Source: UBA10649 sp963842725
GTDB lineage: Bacteria > Actinomycetota > Actinomycetes > S36-B12
DNA length: 64,000 nucleotides
Assembly: GCA_963842725.1 (NCBI GenBank)
Contig: CAWJHN010000004.1
Coordinates: 1,426,001-1,490,000, forward strand
Reading direction: 5' to 3'
The position numbers and the translations under genes were made by a program. Every line of letters begins with the position of its first letter. Positions within the stretch are counted from its first letter, which is position 1. Shown piece after piece: positions 7,431-15,676 of the stretch. The notes below the pieces were generated by a model. The model was not told the DNA's origin, made no database searches, and saw nothing but the letters and a program-made list of their open reading frames with translations.

Positions 7431-9002
7431 ATGCCAAAGTCACCGACCGCACCTGCTTCGAAGACCACTGCAGCAAAGAAGGCAGCGCCCCCGGCGACCG
7501 CGCCGGTCAAGAAGGCCACGACTGTCAGGAAGGCGCCCGCCAGGACCGCGGAGCCCACGGCGAAGCCGGTCACGGCGGCGGCGAAGGCGCCCGTCGCCAA
7601 GACCACGGCTGCGAAGGCCACGGCTGCGAAGACGACGGCTGCGAAGACGACGGCTGCGAAGGCCACGGCTACGAAGACGACGGCCGCGAAGGCCGCGGAC
7701 TCGGCTCCGCCGGCGCGCGAGGCCAAGGCGACCCCCGCCAAGAAGGCCGCCCCGGCGGCAAGGAAGTCAGCGGCCAGGAAGGCCGCGCCAGCGAAGTCCG
7801 CAGACGTCGTCGAGGCATTCGTCGAGGTCATCGAGACCGAGGACGGGCTGGTGGAGGCGGTGGGCATCGACGTCATCGTGGACGTTGCGGCCGAGGAGCT
7901 CGAGGTGGCCGCGGTACTCGAGGCGGACCTGGAGGCGGACCTGGCCGAGGATCTCGCCACCGTCGAGGAGGAGACCCCCGCGGTTGAGACCGAGGAGGAG
8001 AAGGCGGCCGCCGTCGAGGAGGAGGGCAAGGGCTTCGTCATCTCGGATGTCGACGAGGACGATGCCCCTCAGCAGACCGTCATGGTCGCCGGCGCCACCG
8101 CGGACCCGGTCAAGGACTACCTGAAGCAGATCGGCAAGGTGTCCCTGCTCAACGCCGAGCAGGAGGTCGAGCTGGCCAAGCGCATCGAGGCCGGACTGTT
8201 CGCCGAGGAGATGCTCAACGAGAGCAAGAAGCTCGACAAGAAGACCCGCCTCGACCTGGAGTGGATCGCCACGGACGGCCGGCGGGCGAAGAACCACCTG
8301 CTTGAGGCCAACCTGCGCCTGGTCGTCTCCCTGGCCAAGCGCTACACCGGTCGCGGCATGCTGTTCCTGGACCTGATCCAGGAGGGCAACCTCGGACTCA
8401 TCCGCGCGGTCGAGAAGTTCGACTACACCAAGGGCTACAAGTTCTCGACATACGCGACCTGGTGGATCCGGCAGGCGATCACCCGGGCCATGGCCGATCA
8501 GGCCCGAACCATCCGCATCCCGGTGCACATGGTCGAGGTCATCAACAAGCTCGCCCGCGTGCAGCGCCAGATGCTCCAGGACCTGGGTCGCGAGCCCACG
8601 CCCGAGGAGCTCGCGCGCGAGCTGGACATGACGCCGGAGAAGGTTGTCGAGGTCCAGAAGTACGGCCGCGAGCCCATCTCGCTGCACACGCCACTTGGCG
8701 AGGAGGGCGACAGCGAGTTCGGCGACCTCATCGAGGACTCCGAGGCCATCGTCCCGTCGGACGCCGTCTCGTTCACGCTCCTGCAGGAGCAGCTCGAGTC
8801 GGTGCTCGACACCCTGTCCGACCGCGAGGCCGGCGTCGTGCGCATGCGATTCGGCCTGACGGACGGCCAGCCCAAGACCCTCGACGAGATCGGCAAGGTC
8901 TACGGGGTCACTCGCGAGCGGATCCGCCAGATCGAGTCCAAGACCATGTCGAAGCTGCGCCACCCGTCGCGGTCCCAGGTGCTGCGCGACTACCTCGACT
9001 AG
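7431..9002 (+). CDS. sigA: Principal RNA polymerase sigma factor (RpoD/HrdB type)
   Basis: About 523 residues from the ATG at 7431 (MPKSPTAPASKTT). The N-terminal 130 residues are a Lys/Ala/Thr-rich tail, followed by a strongly acidic stretch. The conserved core then begins: region 1.2 (DPVKDYLKQIGKVSLLNAEQEVELAKRI), region 2 (NLRLVVSLAKRYTGRGMLFLDLIQEGNLGL and FSTYATWWIRQAITRAMADQ), region 3, and region 4 with the HTH GVTRERIRQIESKTMSKLRHP. Full regions 1.2-4 make this the housekeeping sigma factor for -35/-10 promoters. The start is uncertain: AGAAAGG is 13 nt before this ATG, and the frame is open up to 7344. Confidence 0.93.
   Translation: MPKSPTAPASKTTAAKKAAPPATAPVKKATTVRKAPARTAEPTAKPVTAAAKAPVAKTTAAKATAAKTTAAKTTAAKATATKTTAAKAADSAPPAREAKATPAKKAAPAARKSAARKAAPAKSADVVEAFVEVIETEDGLVEAVGIDVIVDVAAEELEVAAVLEADLEADLAEDLATVEEETPAVETEEEKAAAVEEEGKGFVISDVDEDDAPQQTVMVAGATADPVKDYLKQIGKVSLLNAEQEVELAKRIEAGLFAEEMLNESKKLDKKTRLDLEWIATDGRRAKNHLLEANLRLVVSLAKRYTGRGMLFLDLIQEGNLGLIRAVEKFDYTKGYKFSTYATWWIRQAITRAMADQARTIRIPVHMVEVINKLARVQRQMLQDLGREPTPEELARELDMTPEKVVEVQKYGREPISLHTPLGEEGDSEFGDLIEDSEAIVPSDAVSFTLLQEQLESVLDTLSDREAGVVRMRFGLTDGQPKTLDEIGKVYGVTRERIRQIESKTMSKLRHPSRSQVLRDYLD
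7599..7695 (+). repeat. 15-bp tandem repeat inside sigA encoding (A/T)-K-(A/T)-T-A units
   Basis: Six to seven imperfect copies of GCGAAGACGACGGCT or GCGAAGGCCACGGCT run in phase with the codons and give an Ala-Lys-Thr-Thr pentapeptide repeat. The period keeps the frame, so copy number could change by slippage without disrupting the protein. Confidence 0.8.
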
Positions 9003-9015
9003 GCCGGTTCCCGAC

Positions 9016-9819
9016 ATGGATGACCTCGTTCGCAGCATGCCCATCGGGCCGGCGTCGGAGCCCCGGAGCGTCGTCGAGGTGACGATGACCAACGGCGCCC
9101 GACGCAATGCCATGGGTACCGGGCTGCTGACTGGCCTGACGGACGCACTGGTCACCGCCGAGTCCTCGGGCTGCCGTGCCCTGGTGTTCCGGGCAGAGCC
9201 CGGAGTGACCACCTGGTCGGCCGGCTATGACATCGACGAGCTGCCCACGGATGGGTCGGACCCGCTGACCTGGACCAACCCGCTCGAGGCATTCCTGCAC
9301 GCGGTTCGTGCGGCGCCCTTTCCGGTGATCGCTGCGGTCGAGGGCGGGGTCTGGGGAGGCGCCTGCGAGTTCGTCCTCACGTGCGACCTCGTCGTCGCCG
9401 TGCGGACGGCGACGTTCGCGATCACGCCGGCGCGACTAGGCGTTCCCTACAACACCGCCGGGGTGGCCCACCTGCTCAGCGCACTGCCGCTGAACGTCGC
9501 GAAGGAGATGTTCTTCACCGCCGAGCCGATCACGGCTCAGGCGGCCGCGGGCTACGGCGTGGTCAACCGCCTGGTGGCCGATTCCGACGAGCTGGCGGTC
9601 ACCGCATCGGAACTGGGGCGCCGAATCGCCTCGCTGGCGCCCCTGGCGATCCGGGCGATCAAGGGCGAGATGGCCACCCTGACGGACGCACGGTCGCTCA
9701 CCAGCGACGACTTCGAGCGGTTGACGGCTCTGCGGCGCGATGCCTGGACCAGCCAGGACTACCAGGAGGGCATCCGGGCCTTCAAGGAGAAGCGGTCTCC
9801 CGACTTCGAGGGTCGCTAG
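9016..9819 (+). CDS. Enoyl-CoA hydratase/isomerase (crotonase) family protein
   Basis: 267 residues with the crotonase fold. The oxyanion-hole segments are visible around AGYDIDELPTD and AAVEGGVWGGACEFVLTCDLVVA. The second catalytic Glu of true hydratases falls in the region TPARLGVPYN, which is unusual, so it may be an isomerase or a decarboxylase-like member (it resembles methylmalonyl-CoA decarboxylase-type crotonases). It starts 13 nt after the sigA stop, suggesting read-through from sigA. CoA-ester chemistry is certain by family; the substrate is not. Confidence 0.75.
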   Translation: MDDLVRSMPIGPASEPRSVVEVTMTNGARRNAMGTGLLTGLTDALVTAESSGCRALVFRAEPGVTTWSAGYDIDELPTDGSDPLTWTNPLEAFLHAVRAAPFPVIAAVEGGVWGGACEFVLTCDLVVAVRTATFAITPARLGVPYNTAGVAHLLSALPLNVAKEMFFTAEPITAQAAAGYGVVNRLVADSDELAVTASELGRRIASLAPLAIRAIKGEMATLTDARSLTSDDFERLTALRRDAWTSQDYQEGIRAFKEKRSPDFEGR

Positions 9820-9832
9820 GGCCGGGCTCGGA

Positions 9833-10060
9833 TCAGCGGGTGTCGGCCGGCGGCGGCGTCGGGGTCGGCGACAGCCGGTGGGTCTCGTCGACGATCTCGA
9901 GCGCCTGCGGGCGCAGGACGTCCTCGTGGCGGTTCCAGTGGTGCCCGCAGAAGAGCAGGTCCGTTCCACCGGGGAGGATGACCCGTACGTACGCCTGAGC
10001 GCTGCACCGATCGCAACGATCGGTGATGCTGAGAACAGGCGCGGTCAGTGTCGAGGCCAT
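9833..10060 (-). CDS. DUF7455 zinc-finger-like small protein
   Basis: 75 residues: ITDRCDRCSAQAYVRVILPGG then LLFCGHHWNRHEDVL and DETHRL. The CxxC pair and the CxHH group form a probable four-ligand zinc site, and this pattern is a conserved actinobacterial family typically found between sigA and parE. GGGAGG lies upstream of the ATG on the minus strand. Its function is unknown; a role as a nucleic-acid or protein adaptor is only inferred from the zinc knuckle. The tail is proline-rich (SPTPTPPPADTR). Confidence 0.85.
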   Translation of the reverse strand: MASTLTAPVLSITDRCDRCSAQAYVRVILPGGTDLLFCGHHWNRHEDVLRPQALEIVDETHRLSPTPTPPPADTR

Positions 10061-10233
10061 TGCCCGGTACCTCCCATGTCTCCTGTGCTGCCCATATCTG
10101 CTGTATCGGACCGGCGGGTTGCCGTCGATGTTGGTAACAGTCTCCCATGGACTCGTTGTTCCCGTGACGCCACGCCGTCTGGTTCGCCCAGAGCGAATAT
10201 CGGGCGCCCGGGTGGCCTGGCGGACCGGACCGA

Positions 10234-10250
10234 CCCGATCCCGGATCGGG
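10234..10250. promoter_or_regulatory. Perfect palindrome CCCGATCC-C-GGATCGGG upstream of parE
   Basis: Eight-base arms around a single central base lie about 45 bp before the predicted parE -10 box. It could be a repressor site or a supercoiling-sensitive element; no regulator is identifiable. Confidence 0.35.
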
Positions 10251-10294
10251 AGGGACACGCGCGCCCGGGGCGAGGACTTCCCGCACGGCGTCGG

Positions 10295-10300
10295 TAGGTT
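10295..10300 (+). promoter_or_regulatory. Predicted -10 box TAGGTT of a leaderless parE promoter
   Basis: TAGGTT ends 6 nt before the ATG at 10307, which decides between that ATG and the in-frame GTG at 10301. Confidence 0.5.
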
Positions 10301-10306
10301 GTGGGC

Positions 10307-12403
10307 ATGCCGCCCACGCCCCGTTCCCGCGCCGGCACAGCCGCCTCCGGCAGGTACTCCGCCAAGGACCTCGCCGTGCTCGAGGGTCTCGAGGCGGTGC
10401 GCAAGCGCCCTGGCATGTACATCGGCTCGAACGACGCCCGCGGCCTCATGCACTGCCTGTGGGAGATCATCGACAACGGCGTCGACGAGGCCCTCGCGGG
10501 GCACTGCCAGCGGGTACTGGTCACCCTGCGGTCCGACGGCTCCGTCGAGGTGGCTGACGACGGGCGGGGCATCCCCGTCGACGTCGAGCCCAAGACCAAG
10601 CTGACGGGTGTCGAGGTGGTCATGACCAGGCTCCACGCGGGCGGCAAGTTCGGCGGGGGCTCCTATGCCGCGTCGGGCGGGCTGCACGGCGTGGGCGCAT
10701 CCGTGGTCAACGCCCTCTCGTCGCGGCTCGACGTCGAGGTCGACCGGGACAGCCGGATCCACATGATGTCGTTCCGCCGCGGCGTGCCCGGCATCTTCGA
10801 CGGGGACGACGAGAATGCCGGGTTCAGCAAGAGGAGCGGCCTGCAGGTGGTGGGCAAGTGCCCGCGCTCCAGAACAGGGACGCGGGTGCGGTGGTGGGCG
10901 GACCGCCAGGTGTTCACGAAGGACGCCGACTACGACCGCGAGGCGCTTCGGGAGCGTGCGATGCAGAGCACCTTCCTGGTGCCGGGCCTCGTCATCGCCA
11001 TCCGGGATGAGCGCGATCCCGACGATGTGTGGGAGGAGTCGTTCCAGCACAAGGGCGGGATCGCCGAGTACGTCGAGTACCTGTCCCTGGGCGAGCCCGT
11101 CTCGTCAGTCGTCCGGCTGACCGGCCAGGGGCACTTCCACGAGACGGTGCCCGTGCTCGATGACAAGGGCCACATGACGCCCCAGGAGGTCGAGCGCGAC
11201 CTGGGCGTCGACATCGCGCTGCGATGGGACACCGGGTACGACACCACGCTTCGATCGTTCGTGAACGTGATCGCGACGCCCAAGGGCGGCACCCATGTCG
11301 CCGGGTTCGAGCGCGCGATCGTCAAGGTGCTGAACGACCAGCTCCGCGCGGCCAAGGTGCTCCGGGCCAGCGAGGACAACATCACCAAGGACGACGCGAT
11401 GGAGGGCCTCACCGCCGTCATCGCCGTTCGGCTGGCCGAGCCGCAGTTCGAGGGGCAGACCAAGGAGGTCCTCGGCACGCCAGCGGCCTCGCGAATCGTC
11501 GGCAACGTGCTGACGAAAGAGCTGACTGCGTGGTTGACCTCGCCACCTCGCGGCGAGAAGGCGGCCGCCAAGGCCGTGCTCGACAAGGCCGCGAATGCCA
11601 TGCGCGCGAGGGTCGCCGCCCGCGCGCACCGCGACACGCAGCGCCGCAAGACCGCGCTGGAGTCGTCGGCCCTGCCCGCCAAGCTCGTCGACTGCCGCAG
11701 CGACGACGTCGAGCGCACGGAACTGTTCATCGTCGAGGGCGACAGCGCCCTGGGGACCGCGAAGACTGCGCGCAACTCCGACCATCAGGCGCTGCTACCG
11801 ATCCGCGGCAAGATCCTGAACGTCCAGAAGTCGTCACTGGCCGACATGCTCAAGAACGCCGAGTGCGCGTCCATCATCCAGGTCATCGGGGCGGGTTCGG
11901 GCCGTAGCTTCGATCTCGACCAGGCCCGGTACGGCAAGGTGATCCTGATGTCCGACGCCGATGTCGACGGGGCCCATATCCGCTGCCTCCTGCTGACCCT
12001 GATCCATCGGTACCTCCGGCCCCTCCTCGACGAGGGGCGTGTCTTCGCAGCGGTTCCCCCGTTGCACCGCCTCGAGGTCATCAACCCGGGCAGCACCCCC
12101 AACGACGTGGTGTACACGTACAGCGACGCCGAGATGCACGCCGTCCTCAAGGACGCCGAGAAGCGCGGGCGCCGGGTGAAGGAGCCCGTGCAGCGGTACA
12201 AGGGCCTGGGCGAGATGGACGCGTCGCAGCTGCGCGAGACGACGATGGACCCGGCCCATCGCACGCTGCGTCGGATGACGATGAACGACGCCGAGGCCGC
12301 GGGGCAGGTCTTCGACCTCCTGATGGGCAGCGACGTCGCCCCCCGGAAGGACTTCATCGTCGAGGGGGCCTCGTCGCTCGACCGCGACCGCATCGACGCC
12401 TGA
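10307..12403 (+). CDS. parE: DNA topoisomerase IV subunit B (GyrB-type ATPase)
   Basis: 698 residues. The GHKL ATPase domain shows EAVRKRPGMYIGS, the ATP/Mg Asn in EIIDNGVDEA and DDGRGIPVD, and GGLHGVGASVVNALS. The transducer domain follows, then the Toprim domain with EGDSALGTAKTARN, PIRGKILNV and DADVDGAHIRCLLLTL. The C-terminal IMNRFKG equivalent is VQRYKGLGEMDASQLRETTMDP. It partners with ParC (21923-24373) to decatenate chromosomes. The assignment as ParE rather than GyrB rests on the sigA-DUF7455-parE gene order and separate location from a dnaA-gyrB locus. Start: ATG 10307, 6 nt after TAGGTT. Confidence 0.88.
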   Translation: MPPTPRSRAGTAASGRYSAKDLAVLEGLEAVRKRPGMYIGSNDARGLMHCLWEIIDNGVDEALAGHCQRVLVTLRSDGSVEVADDGRGIPVDVEPKTKLTGVEVVMTRLHAGGKFGGGSYAASGGLHGVGASVVNALSSRLDVEVDRDSRIHMMSFRRGVPGIFDGDDENAGFSKRSGLQVVGKCPRSRTGTRVRWWADRQVFTKDADYDREALRERAMQSTFLVPGLVIAIRDERDPDDVWEESFQHKGGIAEYVEYLSLGEPVSSVVRLTGQGHFHETVPVLDDKGHMTPQEVERDLGVDIALRWDTGYDTTLRSFVNVIATPKGGTHVAGFERAIVKVLNDQLRAAKVLRASEDNITKDDAMEGLTAVIAVRLAEPQFEGQTKEVLGTPAASRIVGNVLTKELTAWLTSPPRGEKAAAKAVLDKAANAMRARVAARAHRDTQRRKTALESSALPAKLVDCRSDDVERTELFIVEGDSALGTAKTARNSDHQALLPIRGKILNVQKSSLADMLKNAECASIIQVIGAGSGRSFDLDQARYGKVILMSDADVDGAHIRCLLLTLIHRYLRPLLDEGRVFAAVPPLHRLEVINPGSTPNDVVYTYSDAEMHAVLKDAEKRGRRVKEPVQRYKGLGEMDASQLRETTMDPAHRTLRRMTMNDAEAAGQVFDLLMGSDVAPRKDFIVEGASSLDRDRIDA

Positions 12404-12435
12404 CCGAAGGTGCCCGACCGGACCGCGACGGGGGA

Positions 12436-12810
12436 CTAGCCCCAGATGGCCTGCCCGAGATACCACCCGGCAAGCGCGGCGATGAGCCCGATCACCAGGC
12501 TGCTGATCACGTTGAGTCCGGCCTCTAGGGAGGAGCCGATCTCGGCGAGCCGGACGGTCTCGAAGCCGAACGTGCTGAAGGTGGTGAACCCTCCGCAGAA
12601 TCCGGCACCGGCCAGCGCCACGACCTGCGCAGGGGCCGGCCCGAAGAGGCCCGCGGCCAGCACGAAGCCCATCAGGAGCGATCCGCTCATGTTGATGGTC
12701 CAGGTGCCGAGCGGGAACGCGCGGGCATGGCGGGAGGAGATGGCCTGGTCGAGCAGCCATCGGCTGGGCGCGCCGATGGCAGCCCCCAGCATCACCAGGA
12801 CGAGGGTCAA
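12436..12810 (-). CDS. crcB: Fluoride exporter CrcB/Fluc (first of pair)
   Basis: 124 residues, four hydrophobic helices. The signatures GAAIGAPSRWLL, GTWTINMSGSLLMGF and AGFCGGFTTFSTFGFET are those of Fluc channels; Asn in TINMSG and the FTTFSTF box line the fluoride pore. The start is TTG, overlapping the DUF190 stop in a TTGA, so translation is coupled. Paired crcB genes encode subunits of a heterodimeric channel in many actinobacteria. Confidence 0.88.
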   Translation of the reverse strand: MTLVLVMLGAAIGAPSRWLLDQAISSRHARAFPLGTWTINMSGSLLMGFVLAAGLFGPAPAQVVALAGAGFCGGFTTFSTFGFETVRLAEIGSSLEAGLNVISSLVIGLIAALAGWYLGQAIWG

Positions 12811-13157
12811 GCCGGCTCCCCGGTTGGGCGGCCGACGTACGTGATCACTTCCACCGGGTCGAGGATGACCAGGCCCTCGGTGATGAGCTCGTCCAGCTGT
12901 GGGAGGAACGACTCGATGCGATCGGCCGAATCGACGATGATGACGGCCACCGGCAGGTCCTCGCTGAGACTCAGGATGCGCGTCGTGTGGACGTGTGACG
13001 ACGCCCCGTAGCCCTCGATGCCGCGAAGGACGCTGGCGCCTGCCAGCCCGGCCGCGTGGGCGCGATGGACGATCTCGGTGTAGACCGGTCGATGGTGCCA
13101 CTGGTCGGACTCGCCGATGAATATGGTCAGCCTCATCGAAGGGCCGTGCAGCTTCAT
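12807..13157 (-). CDS. DUF190 protein (PII-like fold)
   Basis: 116 residues. MRLTIFIGESDQWHHRPVYTEIVHRAHAAGLAGASVLRGIEGYG is the DUF190 signature; the family is predicted to have a ferredoxin-like/PII-like fold and repeatedly sits between crcB genes. It may sense or regulate in fluoride export, but no mechanism is established. AGGAGGAG precedes the ATG. It begins 10 bp after the second crcB gene and its stop overlaps the start of the first, forming a three-gene operon crcB-DUF190-crcB. Confidence 0.85.
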   Translation of the reverse strand: MKLHGPSMRLTIFIGESDQWHHRPVYTEIVHRAHAAGLAGASVLRGIEGYGASSHVHTTRILSLSEDLPVAVIIVDSADRIESFLPQLDELITEGLVILDPVEVITYVGRPTGEPA

Positions 13158-13167
13158 GTGCTCCTCC

Positions 13168-13617
13168 TCAGGTGGACCGCGGACTGACGCCGGCGGCCCT
13201 CCGCGCGATCGCGATGCCTGACCAGGTGGCCAGCAGTCCGAGAATGACGGTGGCGAACAGGTAGGTCAGGGCCAGCGGAACATGTCCGGCCCGGAGCAGG
13301 GCGTTGGTCTCGACCGTGTACGCCGAGAAGGTCGTGAAGCCGCCGAGGACGCCGATGGCGAGGAACGGCCGTGCGTAGCGGCGGGGCGGCCACACGTCGA
13401 GCAGGAAGACCATCAGCACGCCCAGCAGCAGGCACCCGGTCACGTTCTCGATGAAGGTGGCCCAGGGGAAGCCGTCGGGCGACTGCGGCACGGCCTGGCT
13501 GAGCAGGTAGCGGGCCCCGCCGCCGAGCGCCCCGCCGGCCGCGATGACCAGCGCGACGTCCCAACGGCGATGGGTCGACGCCGCCCGCCGCATGCCGCGC
13601 GGGCCGTCCTCGCTCAC
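13168..13617 (-). CDS. crcB: Fluoride exporter CrcB/Fluc (second of pair)
   Basis: 149 residues, longer than its partner because of a charged N-terminal extension (SEDGPRGMRRAASTHRRWD). Motifs: GGALGGGARYLLSQ, GTFIENVTGC-like WATFIENVTGCLLLG, and LGGFTTFSAYTVET. It is the first gene of the operon. The GTG start follows AGGGAGG. No fluoride riboswitch was recognised upstream. Confidence 0.87.
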   Translation of the reverse strand: MSEDGPRGMRRAASTHRRWDVALVIAAGGALGGGARYLLSQAVPQSPDGFPWATFIENVTGCLLLGVLMVFLLDVWPPRRYARPFLAIGVLGGFTTFSAYTVETNALLRAGHVPLALTYLFATVILGLLATWSGIAIARRAAGVSPRST

Positions 13618-14079
13618 GGCACCTCCCTGACGTCCGTACCCCTGGTTCCACCGTCGGCCGCGGTGCGTCATGACGGGTGCTGATCAGCGTAGTCGCTGGG
13701 TCGCCTGGTCGGTCGGATCGATCGAATCGCCATCGGGTCCGTTGGCATCCCTGCTGCATCGACGTGTGTGCCCTCGTCATCACCGGGGAGCGATGGGACA
13801 ATTGAGGACGGAAGGGGGTGGTGAGGATGCCATCAGGATGGATGCCCGATGCTCGGCACGACCTCAGGATGCGGTCCGCGTTCCCGTCCAGCCGCACGAC
13901 CGCCTATCGCGTGCCGGTCCGCACCGTGAAGCATGCGCCGGTGCACTGGACGTGGTTCCGCCGGGCGCATCGCAACACCGCGCCGCACCGCGTCGCGCAC
14001 AGTTGACGAGGGCGGCCGCCGGGCAGGTCCGGCCTATCGGCGACCGAGGGTGGTTCTGAGCCGCCGGTAGGCTGCTGCC
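13618..14079. other. Intergenic region between the crcB operon and beta-carbonic anhydrase
   Basis: The 460-bp stretch holds the divergent promoters of crcB and the carbonic anhydrase (TAGGCT at 14068-14073). No riboswitch, repeat or RNA gene was recognised. A 59-codon Arg/His-rich frame (13827-14006, plus strand) has an AAGGGGG before its ATG, but I see no family resemblance. Confidence 0.5.
13827..14006 (+). CDS. Possible small basic protein, unrecognised
   Basis: 59 residues beginning MPSGWMPDARHDL and ending HRNTAPHRVAHS, rich in Arg and His. GAAGGGGG lies about 9 nt before the ATG. It occupies the only sizeable gap between convergently unrelated operons. There is no recognisable domain, and random open frames of this size are common at high GC, so this may be spurious. 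Confidence 0.2.
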   Translation: MPSGWMPDARHDLRMRSAFPSSRTTAYRVPVRTVKHAPVHWTWFRRAHRNTAPHRVAHS

Positions 14080-14616
14080 ATGTCGCTTGCGCGTACCGCC
14101 GAGTTGTCCGACTTCCCGCACGAGGCCTTCGCGGACATCCTGACGGCCAACAAGGCGTACGCCGCGGACTTCACCGCGTCCGAGCTGACCGGCTGGGCGG
14201 CCAAGGAGCTCGCCGTCGTCACGTGCATGGACTCGCGGATCGATCCGCTTCGCGTCCTGGGCATGCAGGCGGGCGACGTCAAGATCCTGCGCAACGCCGG
14301 GGCCCGCGTGACGGAGGACGTCCTGCGCACCCTGGTCCTTGGCGCCTACCTCCTGGGCGTCAAGCGGGTGCTCGTGATGCCGCACACCGACTGCCGCATG
14401 GCCAGCGGTGAGGAGGCCGACATCCACCAGTTGATCGCTGAGCGGTTCGGGGTCGACACGCGCAGCATCGAGGTGCGTACCGTCACCGACCAGATGTCGG
14501 CGCTGATCACCGACGTCGTGCGCATTCGTGCGTACCCCCTGCTGCCGGCGGACCTGGTGGTCGGCGGGGCCGTCTTCGACGTGCGCACGGGCGTGCTGCA
14601 GCCCATGGACATCTGA
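14080..14616 (+). CDS. Beta-class carbonic anhydrase
   Basis: 178 residues. Zinc ligands Cys49 (in TCMDSR), His102 and Cys105 (in MPHTDCRM) are present, with the Asp-Arg dyad of CMDSR that activates the water. It interconverts CO2 and bicarbonate in the cytoplasm. The length and PHTDCRM motif match the small actinobacterial group that includes Mycobacterium Rv1284. A TAGGCT box ends 6 nt before the ATG, predicting a leaderless transcript. A second, unrelated gamma-type homologue lies at 34390-34908. Confidence 0.88.
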   Translation: MSLARTAELSDFPHEAFADILTANKAYAADFTASELTGWAAKELAVVTCMDSRIDPLRVLGMQAGDVKILRNAGARVTEDVLRTLVLGAYLLGVKRVLVMPHTDCRMASGEEADIHQLIAERFGVDTRSIEVRTVTDQMSALITDVVRIRAYPLLPADLVVGGAVFDVRTGVLQPMDI

Positions 14617-14660
14617 GCCCGCGCATCGGCCGTCGCCGGGCCCCTGCTCGGTGGCGTGGG

Positions 14661-14858
14661 TCAGCCGTTCGGGCGCAGTTTCGACACCGGCTCCCCGCCG
14701 ATGGCCCACTCGTCTGCATTGACCTCGTAGATGGCGACGCGGATCCGTTGCGGGTCCCCGCCAAGCGCCTCCGCGGTGGCGTTGGTGAGCCGTCGCATGA
14801 GGTCGTGCTTCTGCTCGACCGTGCGACCCTCGAGCAGCGTGACCTGGATGAATGGCAT
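14661..14858 (-). CDS. 4-oxalocrotonate tautomerase-family protein
   Basis: 65 residues. After Met removal the catalytic proline is N-terminal (M-PFIQVTLLEGRT), and the EGRTVEQKHDLMRRLTNATAEALG helix is typical of 4-OT enzymes. It would isomerise 2-hydroxymuconate to 4-oxalocrotonate. It lies 35 bp downstream of a decarboxylase-like gene and a hydratase-like gene in the same direction, matching the order of steps of the oxalocrotonate branch of meta-cleavage (DmpI, DmpH, DmpE). Confidence 0.8.
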   Translation of the reverse strand: MPFIQVTLLEGRTVEQKHDLMRRLTNATAEALGGDPQRIRVAIYEVNADEWAIGGEPVSKLRPNG

Positions 14859-14893
14859 GCGGTCCTCCGGATGGTGTTGTGGGGCGAACGGGC

Positions 14894-15676
14894 TCAGCGG
14901 CAGGCGATCTCTACGGTGCCGAGTCGGTCGAAGCGGGCGACGACGGTGTCGCCGGGGGAGACGGGGACCGCCTCGGTGAGCGCGCCGGCCATGACGACCT
15001 GGCCCGCCGCGAGTCCCTGACCGCGTCGGGCGAGGCGACGCACCAGCCAGGCGACCGCCGCCGCGGGATGGCCCATGACCGCAGCCCCGGCGGCCGTCGC
15101 CGCCAGGATGCCGTTTCGCTCCAGCACGCAGCCGAGGAGCCGCAGGTCGATGCCTCGCGGGTCGACGCCCTGACCGCCCAGTACGAAGCCAGCACTCGAC
15201 GAGTTGTCCGCGATGACGTCCGTCAGGGTGAAGGTGTAGCCGGAGAACCGCGAGTCGATGATGTCGATCGCCGGGAAGACGAGCTCGGTGGCGGCGATGA
15301 CATGAGCCGCGGTGACCTGCGGTCCGGAGAGGTCACGACCGAGCAGGAACGCCACCTCCGGCTCGCATCGCGGCTGGATGTAGTCGGCGCACACGAGCGG
15401 CTGGCCCGCATCGACCTGCATGTCGTCCGTGAGGAATCCGTACAGGGGCTCGGAGACGTTCATCTGACGCTGCTTGGCGGCGCTGGTCAGTCCAAGCTTC
15501 GCGCCGACGACCACGGCTCCGGCGTCCACGCGCGCCCGCACGACCGCATCCTGGATCTCCCACGCCGTTCCGGTGTCGAGATCAGGGTGAGCATCGGTCA
15601 GGGGCTGCACGGCCACCCGGTCGGCCGCGGCGGCGATGAGCGTGCGGGCCAGGGCGTTCGTGTCGATGTCGGTCAT
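14894..15676 (-). CDS. dmpH: 4-oxalocrotonate decarboxylase (DmpH/XylI type)
   Basis: 260 residues of the fumarylacetoacetate-hydrolase-related hydratase/decarboxylase family. Features that favour the decarboxylase branch are VVGAKLGLTSAAKQRQMNV, EPLYGFLTDDM, the metal-site acid in PRCEPEVAF, DSRFSGYTFTLTDVIADNSSSAGFVLGGQ and VMGHPAAAVAWL. It would convert 4-oxalocrotonate to 2-oxopent-4-enoate, which the neighbouring hydratase uses; in model systems the two proteins form a complex. Its ATG overlaps the hydratase stop in an ATGA. Branch assignment is by motif memory, not alignment. Confidence 0.75.
   Translation of the reverse strand: MTDIDTNALARTLIAAAADRVAVQPLTDAHPDLDTGTAWEIQDAVVRARVDAGAVVVGAKLGLTSAAKQRQMNVSEPLYGFLTDDMQVDAGQPLVCADYIQPRCEPEVAFLLGRDLSGPQVTAAHVIAATELVFPAIDIIDSRFSGYTFTLTDVIADNSSSAGFVLGGQGVDPRGIDLRLLGCVLERNGILAATAAGAAVMGHPAAAVAWLVRRLARRGQGLAAGQVVMAGALTEAVPVSPGDTVVARFDRLGTVEIACR

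Noticed and set aside
7599..7695. Short regular repeats that resemble an array
   Set aside because: The units are 15 bp, contiguous without spacers, and in phase with sigA codons, so they are coding repeats, not CRISPR.
13618..13800. Possible fluoride riboswitch upstream of crcB
   Set aside because: I looked on the minus strand for the conserved pseudoknotted core; only loose GGNGAUG-like matches were found, without the expected pairing partners.
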